Source of the DNA: CAMCTV01 sp964420985
GTDB taxonomy: Bacteria > Bacteroidota > Bacteroidia > Flavobacteriales_D > Sanyastnellaceae
NCBI GenBank assembly: GCA_964420985.1
Contig: CAYQUT010000001.1
Location: forward strand, 186,001 to 250,000
Direction of reading: 5' to 3'
DNA length: 64,000 bases
Shown here: positions 1 through 7,862 of the stretch, piece after piece
Layout: each line of letters opens with the position of its first letter
How positions within the stretch are numbered: position 1 is the stretch's first letter
The notes under the pieces: model-generated
The model's database searches: none
Seen by the model: the letters and a program-made list of their open reading frames with translations, nothing else
Told to the model about the DNA's origin: nothing
Program-made: the position numbers and the translations under genes

Positions 1-354
1 CGTCCTCAATTCTCTTTCCTTTTTGGTCATGTTACCAAACATCTTCATGGGAAACTGAATGTTGTCTTCTACATTCATGGAGTCAAATAAGGCAGAGCCT
101 TGGAACAACATGCCAATGTTGGTTCTGATTCGTTTTTTCTCCCATTGATCCATGGCCGTGAAGTCTTCCCCATCATAGAAAATACTTCCCTGATCGACAT
201 TCATCAACCCCACCATGCATTTGGTCAAAACGCTTTTTCCTTCACCGCTTTTTCCAATGATAAAGTTGACTTTTCCTGGCTCAAAGATGCAGTTTAGTCC
301 CTTTAAAATTCTTGTTTCGCCAAATGATTTTTCAATTCCTTTTAATTCTATCAT
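1..354 (-). CDS. mlaF: Mla-type ABC transporter ATP-binding protein (MlaF), partial
   Basis: The N-terminal 118 residues of an ABC ATPase; the gene runs off the left edge of the window. The translation starts MIELKGIEKSFGETRILKGL and shows Walker A GKSGEGKS (about residues 36-43) and a Q-loop in MLFQGSALFDS. The signature motif and Walker B lie outside. Its ATG overlaps the TGA stop of the upstream permease gene as ATGA, which implies translational coupling. With the MlaE permease it should form the inner-membrane core of a phospholipid transporter that maintains outer-membrane asymmetry (family knowledge). The expected MCE-domain partner MlaD is not visible here and would lie further left. 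Confidence 0.9.
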   Translation of the reverse strand, partial: MIELKGIEKSFGETRILKGLNCIFEPGKVNFIIGKSGEGKSVLTKCMVGLMNVDQGSIFYDGEDFTAMDQWEKKRIRTNIGMLFQGSALFDSMNVEDNIQFPMKMFGNMTKKERELRT

Positions 355-1091
355 AATAACAGCAATTGAGTTAAAAGGAAGTTGGCGATCATGATCATCA
401 CAATGGAATAGACCACTGCCCGTGTACTGCTTTGTCCTACTTCTAAGGCTCCTCCATGGGTGTAGTATCCATGGTAAGCGGAGATGCTGCTCATGATAAA
501 GGCAAAGAATATTGTTTTAATGACAGAATAAAGTACGTGATAAGATCTAAAATCATACTGCGCACCCGTTTCGAAATCGTTGTAGGAAACGGCCCCGCTG
601 AGAATGGCGATGGCTCCTCCTCCAACGACACCAACAAACATAGCCAATACAACCAAGAATGGAAGAATAATCACCGCAGCTATAATCTTGGGTAAGATGA
701 GATAACTCGCGGAGTTGATACCCATGATATCCAAAGCGTCTATCTGATCTGAAATGCGCATGGTGCCTATTTCAGATGCGATGTTGCTACCTACTTTACC
801 ACTGATGATGAGGCACACAACTGTGGAAGAAAATTCTAGTATGATGGATTGCCTTGTCGTAAAACCAATGGTCCAGCGGGGAATCCAGCCGCTATCAATG
901 TTGGAGGCGGTTTGGATAGCCACTACCCCTCCCATGAATAAAACCAACAACGAAACAATCCCAACGGATTGAAGGCCTATTTTGTCCATTTCCTTTACAA
1001 TCAATGGGAAGTACACCTTGCCTTTCTCAGGCTTTGAGAAGACTCTTCCCATCAAGGCTCCATAATTTCCGATACTTGTAAATATTGGCAT
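351..1091 (-). CDS. mlaE: MlaE family ABC transporter permease
   Basis: 246 residues, the usual length for MlaE/YrbE permeases, with several hydrophobic spans: around residues 45-65 (GIVSLLVLFMGGVVAIQTA), the region after GKVGSNIASEIGTMRISDQIDAL, and a hydrophobic C-terminus. The central segment GSNIASEIGTMR...QIDALDIMGI is the conserved MlaE core. It forms the membrane domain of the lipid transporter with MlaF, whose start overlaps its stop. The start at 1091 is the only good methionine before the conserved region. A TATTTTTG box lies 4 bases upstream, but it also forms the T-tract of a hairpin after the SprT-like gene, so the transcription start is ambiguous. Confidence 0.92.
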   Translation of the reverse strand: MPIFTSIGNYGALMGRVFSKPEKGKVYFPLIVKEMDKIGLQSVGIVSLLVLFMGGVVAIQTASNIDSGWIPRWTIGFTTRQSIILEFSSTVVCLIISGKVGSNIASEIGTMRISDQIDALDIMGINSASYLILPKIIAAVIILPFLVVLAMFVGVVGGGAIAILSGAVSYNDFETGAQYDFRSYHVLYSVIKTIFFAFIMSSISAYHGYYTHGGALEVGQSSTRAVVYSIVMIMIANFLLTQLLLL

Positions 1092-1095
1092 GTTT

Positions 1096-1117
1096 CAAAA
1101 ATAGGACGAAATCCTAT
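1096..1117 (-). terminator. Hairpin plus T-tract after the SprT-like gene
   Basis: On the minus strand ATAGGA-TTTCG-TCCTAT forms a 6-bp stem that overlaps the stop codon of the SprT-like gene and is followed by TTTT. This fits a short intrinsic terminator separating that gene from mlaE. The same bases contain TATTTTTG, which matches the Bacteroidota -7 promoter element for mlaE, so the site could serve either role. Confidence 0.4.
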
Positions 1118-1749
1118 CCGTTGTTGGATTTGATGATTTTGCTTACTGCAGAAAAAAGATAATCATGACCTGTAGCGACCTCTTTGCATAAAATGCGCGT
1201 TCTGTTTTTTCTGAGTCGAACAAACTCTCTGCGTTCTTTCCCATAAAAAAAATGCTCGCCATCAGGCAGTTGCTGAAGTAAAATTTCACCTGAGTTATTC
1301 TTGTCATACAATGCGAGTACGGAAGAAAGTCTCACATCACTGCACGTGGAGGCATCAGGGTTTTGAAGGTAGTATTTGATGGCCAGTTGCACATCATTGG
1401 GGAAAATGTCTAATGCTAAAAATGGACCGAGTGTTTTTTTAAAATTTTCCTTCCACTCTTGACCGTGAGGTTTAACACGGTTTTTATATTGGTTGTACGT
1501 TATCAAGTGGGCCAATTCATGCATCAGGGTGATGAGAAAGGCGTACTTATTTAAATCACCATTGACAGTAATCTCATGTTTCTCTCGATTGGGTTTAACA
1601 GTGAAGTCACCCAATTTGGTGGTGCGGGGTGGTGTAATGGTAATGTGGTGTGGATGCTGTCTGAGCATTTCACACGCCAAATTCACTGCGGCTTTAGGAA
1701 TAAACCGCACCAGTACTTTCTCCAGTTGGTTGGTTGGCTTATGATACAA
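1114..1749 (-). CDS. SprT-like zinc metalloprotein
   Basis: 211 residues. The zinc-binding helix HELAH is at residues 77-81, with a probable third ligand His95 in KPHGQEWK, the arrangement of the SprT-like/Spartan family. The C-terminal part (ELLQQLPDGEHFFYGKERREFVRLRKNRTRILC) looks like the small C-terminal extension of this family and does not show a complete four-cysteine zinc ribbon. The exact bacterial function is poorly known; Spartan homologues cut proteins crosslinked to DNA. It lies 8 bases after the tiny lipoprotein gene and is probably co-transcribed with tlpA. Confidence 0.85.
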   Translation of the reverse strand: MYHKPTNQLEKVLVRFIPKAAVNLACEMLRQHPHHITITPPRTTKLGDFTVKPNREKHEITVNGDLNKYAFLITLMHELAHLITYNQYKNRVKPHGQEWKENFKKTLGPFLALDIFPNDVQLAIKYYLQNPDASTCSDVRLSSVLALYDKNNSGEILLQQLPDGEHFFYGKERREFVRLRKNRTRILCKEVATGHDYLFSAVSKIIKSNNG

Positions 1750-1757
1750 AGTGAAAC

Positions 1758-1877
1758 TTAATGGGCCAATTCGATGCGATCATCCCATTTGGGACAAGTA
1801 TTGCACTTGGGTTTTTTCTTGTGGGTACTGCAAGCAACAATCGAGAGCGCCATGAAAGCAAGGGCTAGTTTTTTCAT
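1758..1877 (-). CDS. Tiny lipoprotein (39 aa)
   Basis: A 39-residue product, MKKLALAFMALSIVACS followed by a short Lys- and Cys-containing tail with a CNTC motif. The N-terminus is a standard lipoprotein signal with lipobox SIVAC, so Cys16 should be lipidated. A longer in-frame reading begins inside the preceding thioredoxin gene, but the signal peptide fixes the start at 1877. It lies 5 bases downstream of tlpA and 8 bases upstream of the SprT-like gene. The residual CxxC in so small a peptide beside a thioredoxin is suggestive only; no function is known to me. Confidence 0.7.
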   Translation of the reverse strand: MKKLALAFMALSIVACSTHKKKPKCNTCPKWDDRIELAH

Positions 1878-1882
1878 GAATC

Positions 1883-2374
1883 TTATTTCTGAGCGTTCAA
1901 TTTCTCCAATTGATGTTCCAATTCTGCTTCGTCTCCCTCTGCGTAGTTGTTGTGCGACCAAACAATTTGGCCATTTTTATCTACTAAAAAAGTATGGGGT
2001 ACATTGTTTACACCCATCGCTTGAGCAAACTGTTTGTTGCTATCCAAGATAACTTTATAATCCCAAGAGACACTGTTGATGTAAGGCGCGACTCGGCTTA
2101 CAGAACGTGAATCGTCTATACTGATGGCATAGATGGTCACACCATATTTCGCTTGCCAATCCGCATAATATTCTGTGTAGTTGTTCAATTCTTTTTTGCA
2201 GGGAGCGCACCATGTTGCCCAAAAGCAAAGGATAGCAGGCTTTCCATCTTTCGATATTTGAGACATGTTGATGTCATTGCCCGCCAAATCTTTCAAAGTA
2301 ATGGCCGGAATTCCTTGGGTAAAACCCGTTGTGATAATACAACTGATTAATAGGGTTAGAATGTGTTTTTTCAT
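1883..2374 (-). CDS. TlpA-family periplasmic thioredoxin
   Basis: 163 residues with a signal peptide (MKKHILTLLISCIITTGFTQ) and a TlpA/ResA-type thioredoxin fold. The active site FWATWCAPCK has its cysteines at about residues 56 and 59. The cis-proline region NNVPHTFLVDKNGQIV follows as expected. It should reduce or isomerise thiols in the periplasm, for example during cytochrome c maturation; the actual client is unknown. It is first in a probable three-gene unit (tlpA, lipoprotein, SprT-like), with a recognisable promoter upstream. Confidence 0.9.
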   Translation of the reverse strand: MKKHILTLLISCIITTGFTQGIPAITLKDLAGNDINMSQISKDGKPAILCFWATWCAPCKKELNNYTEYYADWQAKYGVTIYAISIDDSRSVSRVAPYINSVSWDYKVILDSNKQFAQAMGVNNVPHTFLVDKNGQIVWSHNNYAEGDEAELEHQLEKLNAQK

Positions 2375-2390
2375 AATGCGTTCTGAAAAG

Positions 2391-2420
2391 CAAGTATAAT
2401 ACCAAAGCGTTGAAGGTCAA
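2391..2420 (-). promoter_or_regulatory. Promoter of the tlpA gene
   Basis: On the minus strand TTG (2420-2418), 19 bases, then TATACTTG (2398-2391), one mismatch from TAnnTTTG. The leader to the ATG is about 16 bases. Both elements and the spacing fit the Bacteroidota sigma-ABfr pattern. Confidence 0.5.
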
Positions 2421-2450
2421 AAAAAAAGAGGCCCAAAGGCCTCTTTTCTT
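2421..2450 (-). terminator. Intrinsic terminator of the type IX thioredoxin gene
   Basis: A perfect 10-bp stem with loop CAAA (2424-2447), AAAAGAGGCC paired to GGCCTCTTTT. On the minus strand the run of T follows directly after the stem, 18 bases past the stop of the gene ending at 2468. Confidence 0.85.
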
Positions 2451-2467
2451 GAATGGGATACACTCAA

Positions 2468-4033
2468 TTATTTGCTTACAGTCAAACGCAAAGTAGAAAC
2501 TTTACCGTTAACGTTCAAATTCACCAAGTACAAACCAGCTGGCATGTTGCTGAAGTTAACTACCTCATTGTAGTTACCAGCAGCCAAAGTACCAAAGTTG
2601 TTGTTCATAACAACATCACCCAACATATTGATAACGCTCATTTTCACTTCAGAAGCTGTAGTGATCATGAAGTTAACGTTGGTTTGGTTGTTGGTTGGGT
2701 TAGGATAAGCAGACAATACTTCTTCTGTCATAGCTACCTCGTTTACACCTACAGTGTTTACAACGTTAGTAACATTGATAGCAGACTCATTGAAAGCAAC
2801 ATCATAAGAACCATCATAATTCCAGATGGTAGAGAAAGTTGAGTTATCAGCGTTTACAGTAGTAACAATCATGTTACCATCACCGAAAGTGTTAGGATTC
2901 CACTGAGAACCGTGTAAACCATCACCATATTGGTCAGCGTAAACGAAAGAATAACATCCAGTAGCAGGAAGAGCTACCAATTGAGCAACTGAAGATCCAT
3001 CAGCAGGTGTGTTTACAGAATAGTCAACAACAGTGATTGCGTTACCTGCTTCGTCAAAGATACCCCAGATACACTCTTCGGGCCAGTCATCAAAAGTGAT
3101 TCCAACGCGAACTTGAGTAGTAGAAGGAGTAGTAACTTTGGTTACAGCTTGTGTCATTGTAGAGTTAGCAGGATAAGCATCAGCAGTGACAGTGATGACC
3201 AAGTTACCAGATTGAGCCAATGCAGCAGTACCCAAGTCTACCTCAGCCACTTGATAAGTTGCCAAATCACCAGTCCAGTTGATATTGATTGGAGCAGACA
3301 AAGCATTACCAGCGATGTTGATGGTACAAGCAGTCAAGTTATCAATACCATAATTTTTGATGGTCAATGTACCCAAAGCGATAGAACCACAAGAAACAGT
3401 TCCGCCGTTGTATTGAGAAGCAAATGCTACATCAGAAGCCAATGTCGCTGAAGAACAAGCGATACCAGCATAAACTTCAGCAGCATTGTTGTCGAAATTT
3501 GTTCCGTTGAAAGCTGGATCTAACTCGATAACACTACGGTCTGGGCAAATTTGATATACAGTTGGGAAGTAACCGATAGCATAATCAGCATTGATGGCAT
3601 CAGCATCAGCTGCAACTGGGTTACAAACTGGGTAATCCAAAGGAAGACCAGTAGTTGAGTTAACCAACCAGTTACCTTGAGAACCTGTACCACCTGCGAC
3701 TTCAGCGTCAGTTGTAGCACCATCACCATCAACCCAAATAACCATAACGTCATTGGTTGTGTTGGCATCAACACCAGGAGCACCCGCTGGACCGTGCATC
3801 ATATACAACTCATCCAAAGTACCTGATTGGTGGTACATCCAACATGGACCACACCATGTAGCAGAAATGTCCAAAATGACAGTCATACCTTGATCCAAGT
3901 AGCTGTACAAATTGTGCTGAACACCGAATTGGTCGGTTACAGTAAAGTCATTTGCGTGAGCTCCATCCGCGAGCTGCGCATAAGAAAGGGCTGAAGTGTA
4001 AACAGCCACCAACATTAGTAAAATTTTTTTCAT
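2468..4033 (-). CDS. Secreted thioredoxin-fold protein with type IX sorting domain
   Basis: 521 residues from the chosen start at 4033, which gives a clean signal peptide (MKKILLMLVAVYTSALSYAQ); an in-frame upstream extension would spoil it. Residues about 25-200 are a redoxin/thioredoxin-like domain with active-site motif ATWCGPCW (Cys61, Cys64). Middle beta-rich segments are Ala/Thr/Asn-rich, and the last 80 residues are a type A type IX sorting domain (YPNPTNNQTNVNF ... GLYLVNLNVNGK ... LTVSK). The protein should be exported to the cell surface by the Por system and anchored or released there, an unusual place for a thiol-disulfide enzyme. It ends at a strong terminator and is monocistronic. 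Confidence 0.85.
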   Translation of the reverse strand: MKKILLMLVAVYTSALSYAQLADGAHANDFTVTDQFGVQHNLYSYLDQGMTVILDISATWCGPCWMYHQSGTLDELYMMHGPAGAPGVDANTTNDVMVIWVDGDGATTDAEVAGGTGSQGNWLVNSTTGLPLDYPVCNPVAADADAINADYAIGYFPTVYQICPDRSVIELDPAFNGTNFDNNAAEVYAGIACSSATLASDVAFASQYNGGTVSCGSIALGTLTIKNYGIDNLTACTINIAGNALSAPININWTGDLATYQVAEVDLGTAALAQSGNLVITVTADAYPANSTMTQAVTKVTTPSTTQVRVGITFDDWPEECIWGIFDEAGNAITVVDYSVNTPADGSSVAQLVALPATGCYSFVYADQYGDGLHGSQWNPNTFGDGNMIVTTVNADNSTFSTIWNYDGSYDVAFNESAINVTNVVNTVGVNEVAMTEEVLSAYPNPTNNQTNVNFMITTASEVKMSVINMLGDVVMNNNFGTLAAGNYNEVVNFSNMPAGLYLVNLNVNGKVSTLRLTVSK

Positions 4034-4131
4034 TGAAATAATTTTTAGGTTGCGCCGAAAATACGAATAAATTCTTTTGACCATCCTTTTTTTTAACGTT
4101 AATCTCATTAATTTTTAACAATGGTTTTTTC

Positions 4132-4139
4132 TACTTTTG
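4132..4139 (+). promoter_or_regulatory. -7 promoter element 4 bases before the start codon
   Basis: TACTTTTG matches TAnnTTTG exactly and ends 4 bases before the ATG at 4144. Transcription would begin at or next to the start codon, so the mRNA would have essentially no leader. Confidence 0.5.
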
Positions 4140-4143
4140 GGAA

Positions 4144-4854
4144 ATGAAAATGAAATTGTTTGGTTTGGCATTGGTTATTGCCTCTTTGAATGCCTCAGCG
4201 CAAAGTGTGGGATTAGATTATCCCGTGTCATTGGTGGAAGGAACTTTGTCTAATTTACCCACCGGTGAGCTAGAAGCAGATTGGGGTGTAATCAACTTAA
4301 GCGCATCCCCCATCTCTTTAAAGGCAAGACGTCAAATCATCAACGAAGTGGTAGGCTCTTCCAATTATTTTTGTTGGGGAGTTTGTTATGATGCGGCAAC
4401 TACAGTTTCCATTTTGGCCCAGACCATTGCTCCTGGTGACACCAATCATACTTTTTACGCACATTATTTACCCGAGGGAAACGCAGGGGTGACGACCATC
4501 AATTATCGTTTTTATGTAGATGGTATGATGAGTGATTTTGCCGAGCAGGCCGTTGTTTTTTGTGTTGATGCTGATTGTGCGGCTGGTGTATCGGAAAAGG
4601 GGGGCAATGCCTCATTGAATGTCATAGGTGCTCAGCCCAGCCGAGGTGTGGTGAATATCCAGTATGCGGTGAACAGTGGTAAGGCTTCCTTTGAAGTTTG
4701 GAATACACAAGGTCAATTGATCAAGCGCGTAGGTATAAAAAACAACAATGGCCAAATCTTCCTCAATGCGGATGAATTGGCCAATGGTGCTTATGTGCTT
4801 CGTTTATTGGATGGCCATCAAACCATCTCCAAGCACTGGATGGTACAGCACTAA
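4144..4854 (+). CDS. Secreted protein of unknown function with type IX-like C-terminus
   Basis: 236 residues with a signal peptide (MKMKLFGLALVIASLNASAQ). The body is predicted beta-rich with several cysteines (CWGVC, FCVDADC) and resembles the Ig-like domains found in Bacteroidota surface proteins; I do not recognise a named family. The last 80 residues (SLNVIGAQPSRGVVNIQYAVNSG ... GQLIKRVGI ... GAYVLRLLDG) look like a type A type IX sorting domain. It may start at 4144 or at the second methionine at 4150. Its stop is one base from the end of purH, which is convergent. Confidence 0.75.
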   Translation: MKMKLFGLALVIASLNASAQSVGLDYPVSLVEGTLSNLPTGELEADWGVINLSASPISLKARRQIINEVVGSSNYFCWGVCYDAATTVSILAQTIAPGDTNHTFYAHYLPEGNAGVTTINYRFYVDGMMSDFAEQAVVFCVDADCAAGVSEKGGNASLNVIGAQPSRGVVNIQYAVNSGKASFEVWNTQGQLIKRVGIKNNNGQIFLNADELANGAYVLRLLDGHQTISKHWMVQH

Positions 4855-4855
4855 A

Positions 4856-6376
4856 TTAGTGTTTAAAATGTCTCACTCCTGTTGTGACCATGGCCATCCC
4901 AGCCTGATTACAATAGGCAATGGACAAATCATCTTTGATTGATCCACCCGGTTGGATAACACTTCTTACTCCTGCGTTGAAAGCTATTTCAACACAATCC
5001 GGGAATGGGAAGAAGGCATCACTGGCCATCACGGAGTCTTCTAAACTAAGGTTGAAAGCATTGGCCTTTTCAATGGCTTGTTTCAGCGCATCTACTCGTG
5101 ATGTTTGTCCTGTTCCACTGGCTATCAATTGCATATTCTTGGCCAACACAATGGTGTTGCTTTTGGTGTGTTTGGCGATTTTATTGGCAAAAACCAAATC
5201 TTTCATTCGATCGTCGCTTACTGTTTTTTCTGTTACCGGCTTCATTTGTTCCTTTCCTTCAATATCGGCATCCGCCTCCTGAACCAAAACACCATTCAGG
5301 GCAGAGCGAACTTGCAATCCTTTTGATCGATCTTGTTTTTGTACCAATAAAATTCGATTGGCCTTTCCTTTTAAAAGCTCTATGGCTTCAGTTGTATAGC
5401 CCGGAGCAATAACCACTTCACAAAAAAGAGAGTGAATTTTTTCGGCCGTCCCCAAGTCAATGGTTCGGTTGGCAATCAACACACCTCCAAAAGCAGAAAC
5501 GGGATCACAAGCAAGGGCCGTTTCATAGGCTTCTTGCAATGTGGGTCGGGTAGCGATACCACAAGCATTGTTGTGTTTTAAAATCGCGAATGTTGGGTCA
5601 TCGTGTTTGAACTCATCCATCAAAGCCACTGCAGCATCGACATCCAAAAGATTATTGTAACTCAATTCTTTTCCGTTGAGTTGATCAAAAAATCCGTTTA
5701 AGTCGCCAAAGAACCATCCTTTTTGATGGGGGTTTTCACCGTACCGCAGAGGAGTAGACTGGCTTTCGGAAACTTTTAATGCACTGTTTTTTCCCCGATC
5801 AAAATAGCCAAATATTTTACTGTCATAATGCGATGAAACCTGAAAAGCCTGGCCGGCCATGTGGTGTCTGAAAGACTCATCAGTTTTTCCATCGTTGTCT
5901 TTTAATACACTGAGTAAATCACTGTATTGATTCACAGAAGGTATGATAACAACATCGTTGTAGTTTTTGGCGGCTGCACGAATCAACGAAATTCCACCAA
6001 TATCAATTTTCTCGATGATGTCTTCATGCGATGCACCAGCAGACAATGTCTTTTCAAACGGATAGAGGTCTACGATGACACAATCGATGTGGTGCAGATT
6101 ATGCTCAGCAACATGCTGCTTGTCTCCTGCGTGGTCTCTTCTGTTGAGTATTCCTCCAAAAACCGCAGGGTGTAGGGTTTTTACTCGTCCGTCTAGTATT
6201 TCGGGAAAATGAGTAATGTCCTCCACGGGTGTGACAGGAATACCCATGTCTTCAATGAATTTTTGTGTTCCACCAGTGCTGTACATCTGAATGTTCAGAC
6301 GATGCATTTCATGGATGATGGGGGCCAGACCTGTTTTATCAAAAACAGAAATGAGTGCTGAGGTAATTTGCTTCAT
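4856..6376 (-). CDS. purH: Bifunctional AICAR formyltransferase/IMP cyclohydrolase
   Basis: 506 residues. It catalyses the last two steps of de novo IMP synthesis. The N-terminal MGS-like cyclohydrolase domain begins MKQITSALISVFDKTGL and includes the STGGT loop and KTLHPAVFGGIL. The C-terminal transformylase domain contains LRYGENPHQKG, ILKHNNACGIA and PFPDCVEIAFNAGVRSVIQPGGSIKD. The start at 6376 (MKQIT) matches the family; the reading frame extends 15 codons further but into the promoter. A full-length, intact gene in its own transcription unit. Confidence 0.97.
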   Translation of the reverse strand: MKQITSALISVFDKTGLAPIIHEMHRLNIQMYSTGGTQKFIEDMGIPVTPVEDITHFPEILDGRVKTLHPAVFGGILNRRDHAGDKQHVAEHNLHHIDCVIVDLYPFEKTLSAGASHEDIIEKIDIGGISLIRAAAKNYNDVVIIPSVNQYSDLLSVLKDNDGKTDESFRHHMAGQAFQVSSHYDSKIFGYFDRGKNSALKVSESQSTPLRYGENPHQKGWFFGDLNGFFDQLNGKELSYNNLLDVDAAVALMDEFKHDDPTFAILKHNNACGIATRPTLQEAYETALACDPVSAFGGVLIANRTIDLGTAEKIHSLFCEVVIAPGYTTEAIELLKGKANRILLVQKQDRSKGLQVRSALNGVLVQEADADIEGKEQMKPVTEKTVSDDRMKDLVFANKIAKHTKSNTIVLAKNMQLIASGTGQTSRVDALKQAIEKANAFNLSLEDSVMASDAFFPFPDCVEIAFNAGVRSVIQPGGSIKDDLSIAYCNQAGMAMVTTGVRHFKH

Positions 6377-6395
6377 GTTCGAATTAAGAAGCCCA

Positions 6396-6403
6396 CAAAG
6401 ATA
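6396..6403 (-). promoter_or_regulatory. -7 element of the purH promoter
   Basis: Minus-strand TATCTTTG (exact TAnnTTTG) lies 19 bases before the purH ATG. A TTTG lies about 22 bases further upstream. This supports the start at 6376 rather than an upstream one. Confidence 0.5.
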
Positions 6404-6440
6404 AGTGGATTCAATGGGCATCTTTCAAAATAAAGGACAT

Positions 6441-6466
6441 AAAAAAAGGGAGATGCCTCTCCCTTT
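6441..6466 (-). terminator. Intrinsic terminator of yebC
   Basis: A 9-bp stem AAAGGGAGA / TCTCCCTTT around loop TGCC (6445-6466), followed on the minus strand by a T-run. It lies 22 bases after the yebC stop and separates yebC from purH. Confidence 0.85.
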
Positions 6467-6488
6467 CCATAATTTTTCTGAAGCTGAA

Positions 6489-7199
6489 TTATCTCAAATT
6501 GTGGTAAACGGCTTGGACATCCTCATCTTCCTCAATCTTTTCAACCAATTCTAAAATGGCATCGGTTTGTTCTTCATTCAATTCCGCAAAACTGTTAGGG
6601 ATGCGCTCTAATCCCGCTTTCTTTGGAGTGATGTTCATGTCTTCCAACGCTTTGGACATATTGCCAAAGTCGCCGAAAGCGGTATACAACACTACTTCCT
6701 CTTCATCTCGCTCCATGTTTTCCAAACCATGATCGATTAATTCCATTTCTAAATCTTCCCAAGAGGAATGAGCGCTGGGATCCAAGCGAAACACTCCTTT
6801 GCGATCAAATACAAAGCTGAGTGAACCACTATTGCCCATTTGACCGCCTCCACGGTTGAAGTACATTCTGATATTGGCAACGGTTCTGGTAGGATTGTCC
6901 GTTGCCGTTTCTACAAAAATGGGAACGCCAAAAGGTCCATAACCCTCATACGCTACCTCCTCATAATTGCTTGCATCTTTACTGACCGCTCGTTTGATCG
7001 CCGCTTCTACCCGGTCTTTGGGCATATTGACCCCTTTGGCATTGATGACGCATTGTCTTAATCTGGGATTGTAAGCGGGGTCAGGACCGCCCGATTTAAC
7101 AGCCATTGCAATTTCTTTTCCAATACGCGTGAAAGCCTTTGCCATCTTGTCGTACCGGGCAAACATCTTGTGTTTTCTTTTCTCAAATATGCGACCCAT
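6489..7199 (-). CDS. YebC/PmpR-family protein
   Basis: 236 residues, the full length of the YebC/TACO1 family (usual length about 235-250). Recognisable segments are MGRIFEKRKHKMFARYDKMAKAF at the N-terminus, VINAKGVNMPKDRVEAAIKRA, EVAYEGYGPFGVPIFVE, TDNPTRTVANIR and the acidic C-terminal domain. Members have been described as DNA-binding regulators and, more recently, as translation factors that help ribosomes through difficult sequences; which applies here cannot be told. It is transcribed divergently from thymidine kinase. Confidence 0.95.
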   Translation of the reverse strand: MGRIFEKRKHKMFARYDKMAKAFTRIGKEIAMAVKSGGPDPAYNPRLRQCVINAKGVNMPKDRVEAAIKRAVSKDASNYEEVAYEGYGPFGVPIFVETATDNPTRTVANIRMYFNRGGGQMGNSGSLSFVFDRKGVFRLDPSAHSSWEDLEMELIDHGLENMERDEEEVVLYTAFGDFGNMSKALEDMNITPKKAGLERIPNSFAELNEEQTDAILELVEKIEEDEDVQAVYHNLR

Positions 7200-7220
7200 A
7201 ATCCATTCATTTTAGGACCA

Positions 7221-7228
7221 CAAACCTA
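7221..7228 (-). promoter_or_regulatory. -7 element of the yebC promoter
   Basis: Minus-strand TAGGTTTG, an exact TAnnTTTG, 21 bases before the yebC ATG at 7199. It sits about 24 bases from the opposing tdk element, giving a compact divergent promoter. Confidence 0.5.
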
Positions 7229-7251
7229 CGAAATCCCTGGCAATTTTATGC

Positions 7252-7259
7252 TACCTTTG
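7252..7259 (+). promoter_or_regulatory. -7 element of the thymidine kinase promoter
   Basis: TACCTTTG, an exact TAnnTTTG, ends 6 bases before the ATG at 7266. Transcription would start at or just before that codon. It supports choosing 7266 over in-frame starts further upstream, which would lie inside or upstream of the promoter. Confidence 0.5.
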
Positions 7260-7265
7260 AAGGCT

Positions 7266-7862
7266 ATGTTTTTGGAGAATGGTTCTAATAGAGGAAGAAC
7301 AAGAGGCTGGATCGAAGTGATCTGCGGCTCTATGTTTAGTGGAAAGACAGAGGAACTCATTCGCAGAATGCGTAGAGCTGAATTTGCGAAGTTGAAGGTA
7401 GAGATTTTTAAACCTGCCATGGACACCCGCTACAGCGATGATCAGGTGATTAGTCACATAGGAACCTCTATCCGATCCACACCCGTTCCCCACTCCTCTC
7501 AGATTCCTTTTTTGGCATCGGATGTCGATGTGGTTGGGATTGATGAGGCCCAGTTTTTTGATGATGGGATTGCGGAAGTTTGCAATCACCTGGCCAATTC
7601 AGGTATTCGCGTTATTGTGGCTGGATTGGACATGGATTATTTGGGCAGGCCATTTGGACCAATGCCCCATTTATTGGCCATTGCAGAATATGTTACAAAG
7701 GTTCATGCCATTTGTGTAGATACTGGAGACCTAGCCCATCACTCATACCGTTTTTCAGATGAAGAAAGTTTGGTGCAACTGGGAGAGAAAGACAAGTATG
7801 TTCCGCTTTCGAGACAGGCTTTCCATGCGCGAATGAAGGACAAAAAATCCAATGAATCATGA
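7266..7862 (+). CDS. tdk: Thymidine kinase (TK1 family)
   Basis: 198 residues, normal for the bacterial TK1-like family; it phosphorylates thymidine in the salvage pathway. Walker A is CGSMFSGKTEEL, the Mg/base site GIDEAQFFD, and the lasso region IAEYVTKVHAIC is present. The usual structural zinc cysteines are mostly missing: where CxxC would be there is CVDT, and the second pair is replaced by LSRQA. From memory many Bacteroidota homologues share this loss, so I regard it as a lineage trait rather than damage. The stop overlaps the start of murF-alr as ATGA. Confidence 0.94.
   Translation: MFLENGSNRGRTRGWIEVICGSMFSGKTEELIRRMRRAEFAKLKVEIFKPAMDTRYSDDQVISHIGTSIRSTPVPHSSQIPFLASDVDVVGIDEAQFFDDGIAEVCNHLANSGIRVIVAGLDMDYLGRPFGPMPHLLAIAEYVTKVHAICVDTGDLAHHSYRFSDEESLVQLGEKDKYVPLSRQAFHARMKDKKSNES

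Noticed and set aside
1096..1103. mlaE as firm evidence for leaderless transcription
   Set aside because: The TATTTTTG there is also the T-tract of a hairpin after the SprT-like gene, so it was listed only as ambiguous support.
7266..7862. Thymidine kinase as damaged because its zinc cysteines are missing
   Set aside because: The same loss, as far as I recall, occurs in many Bacteroidota homologues, and the nucleotide-binding motifs are intact.
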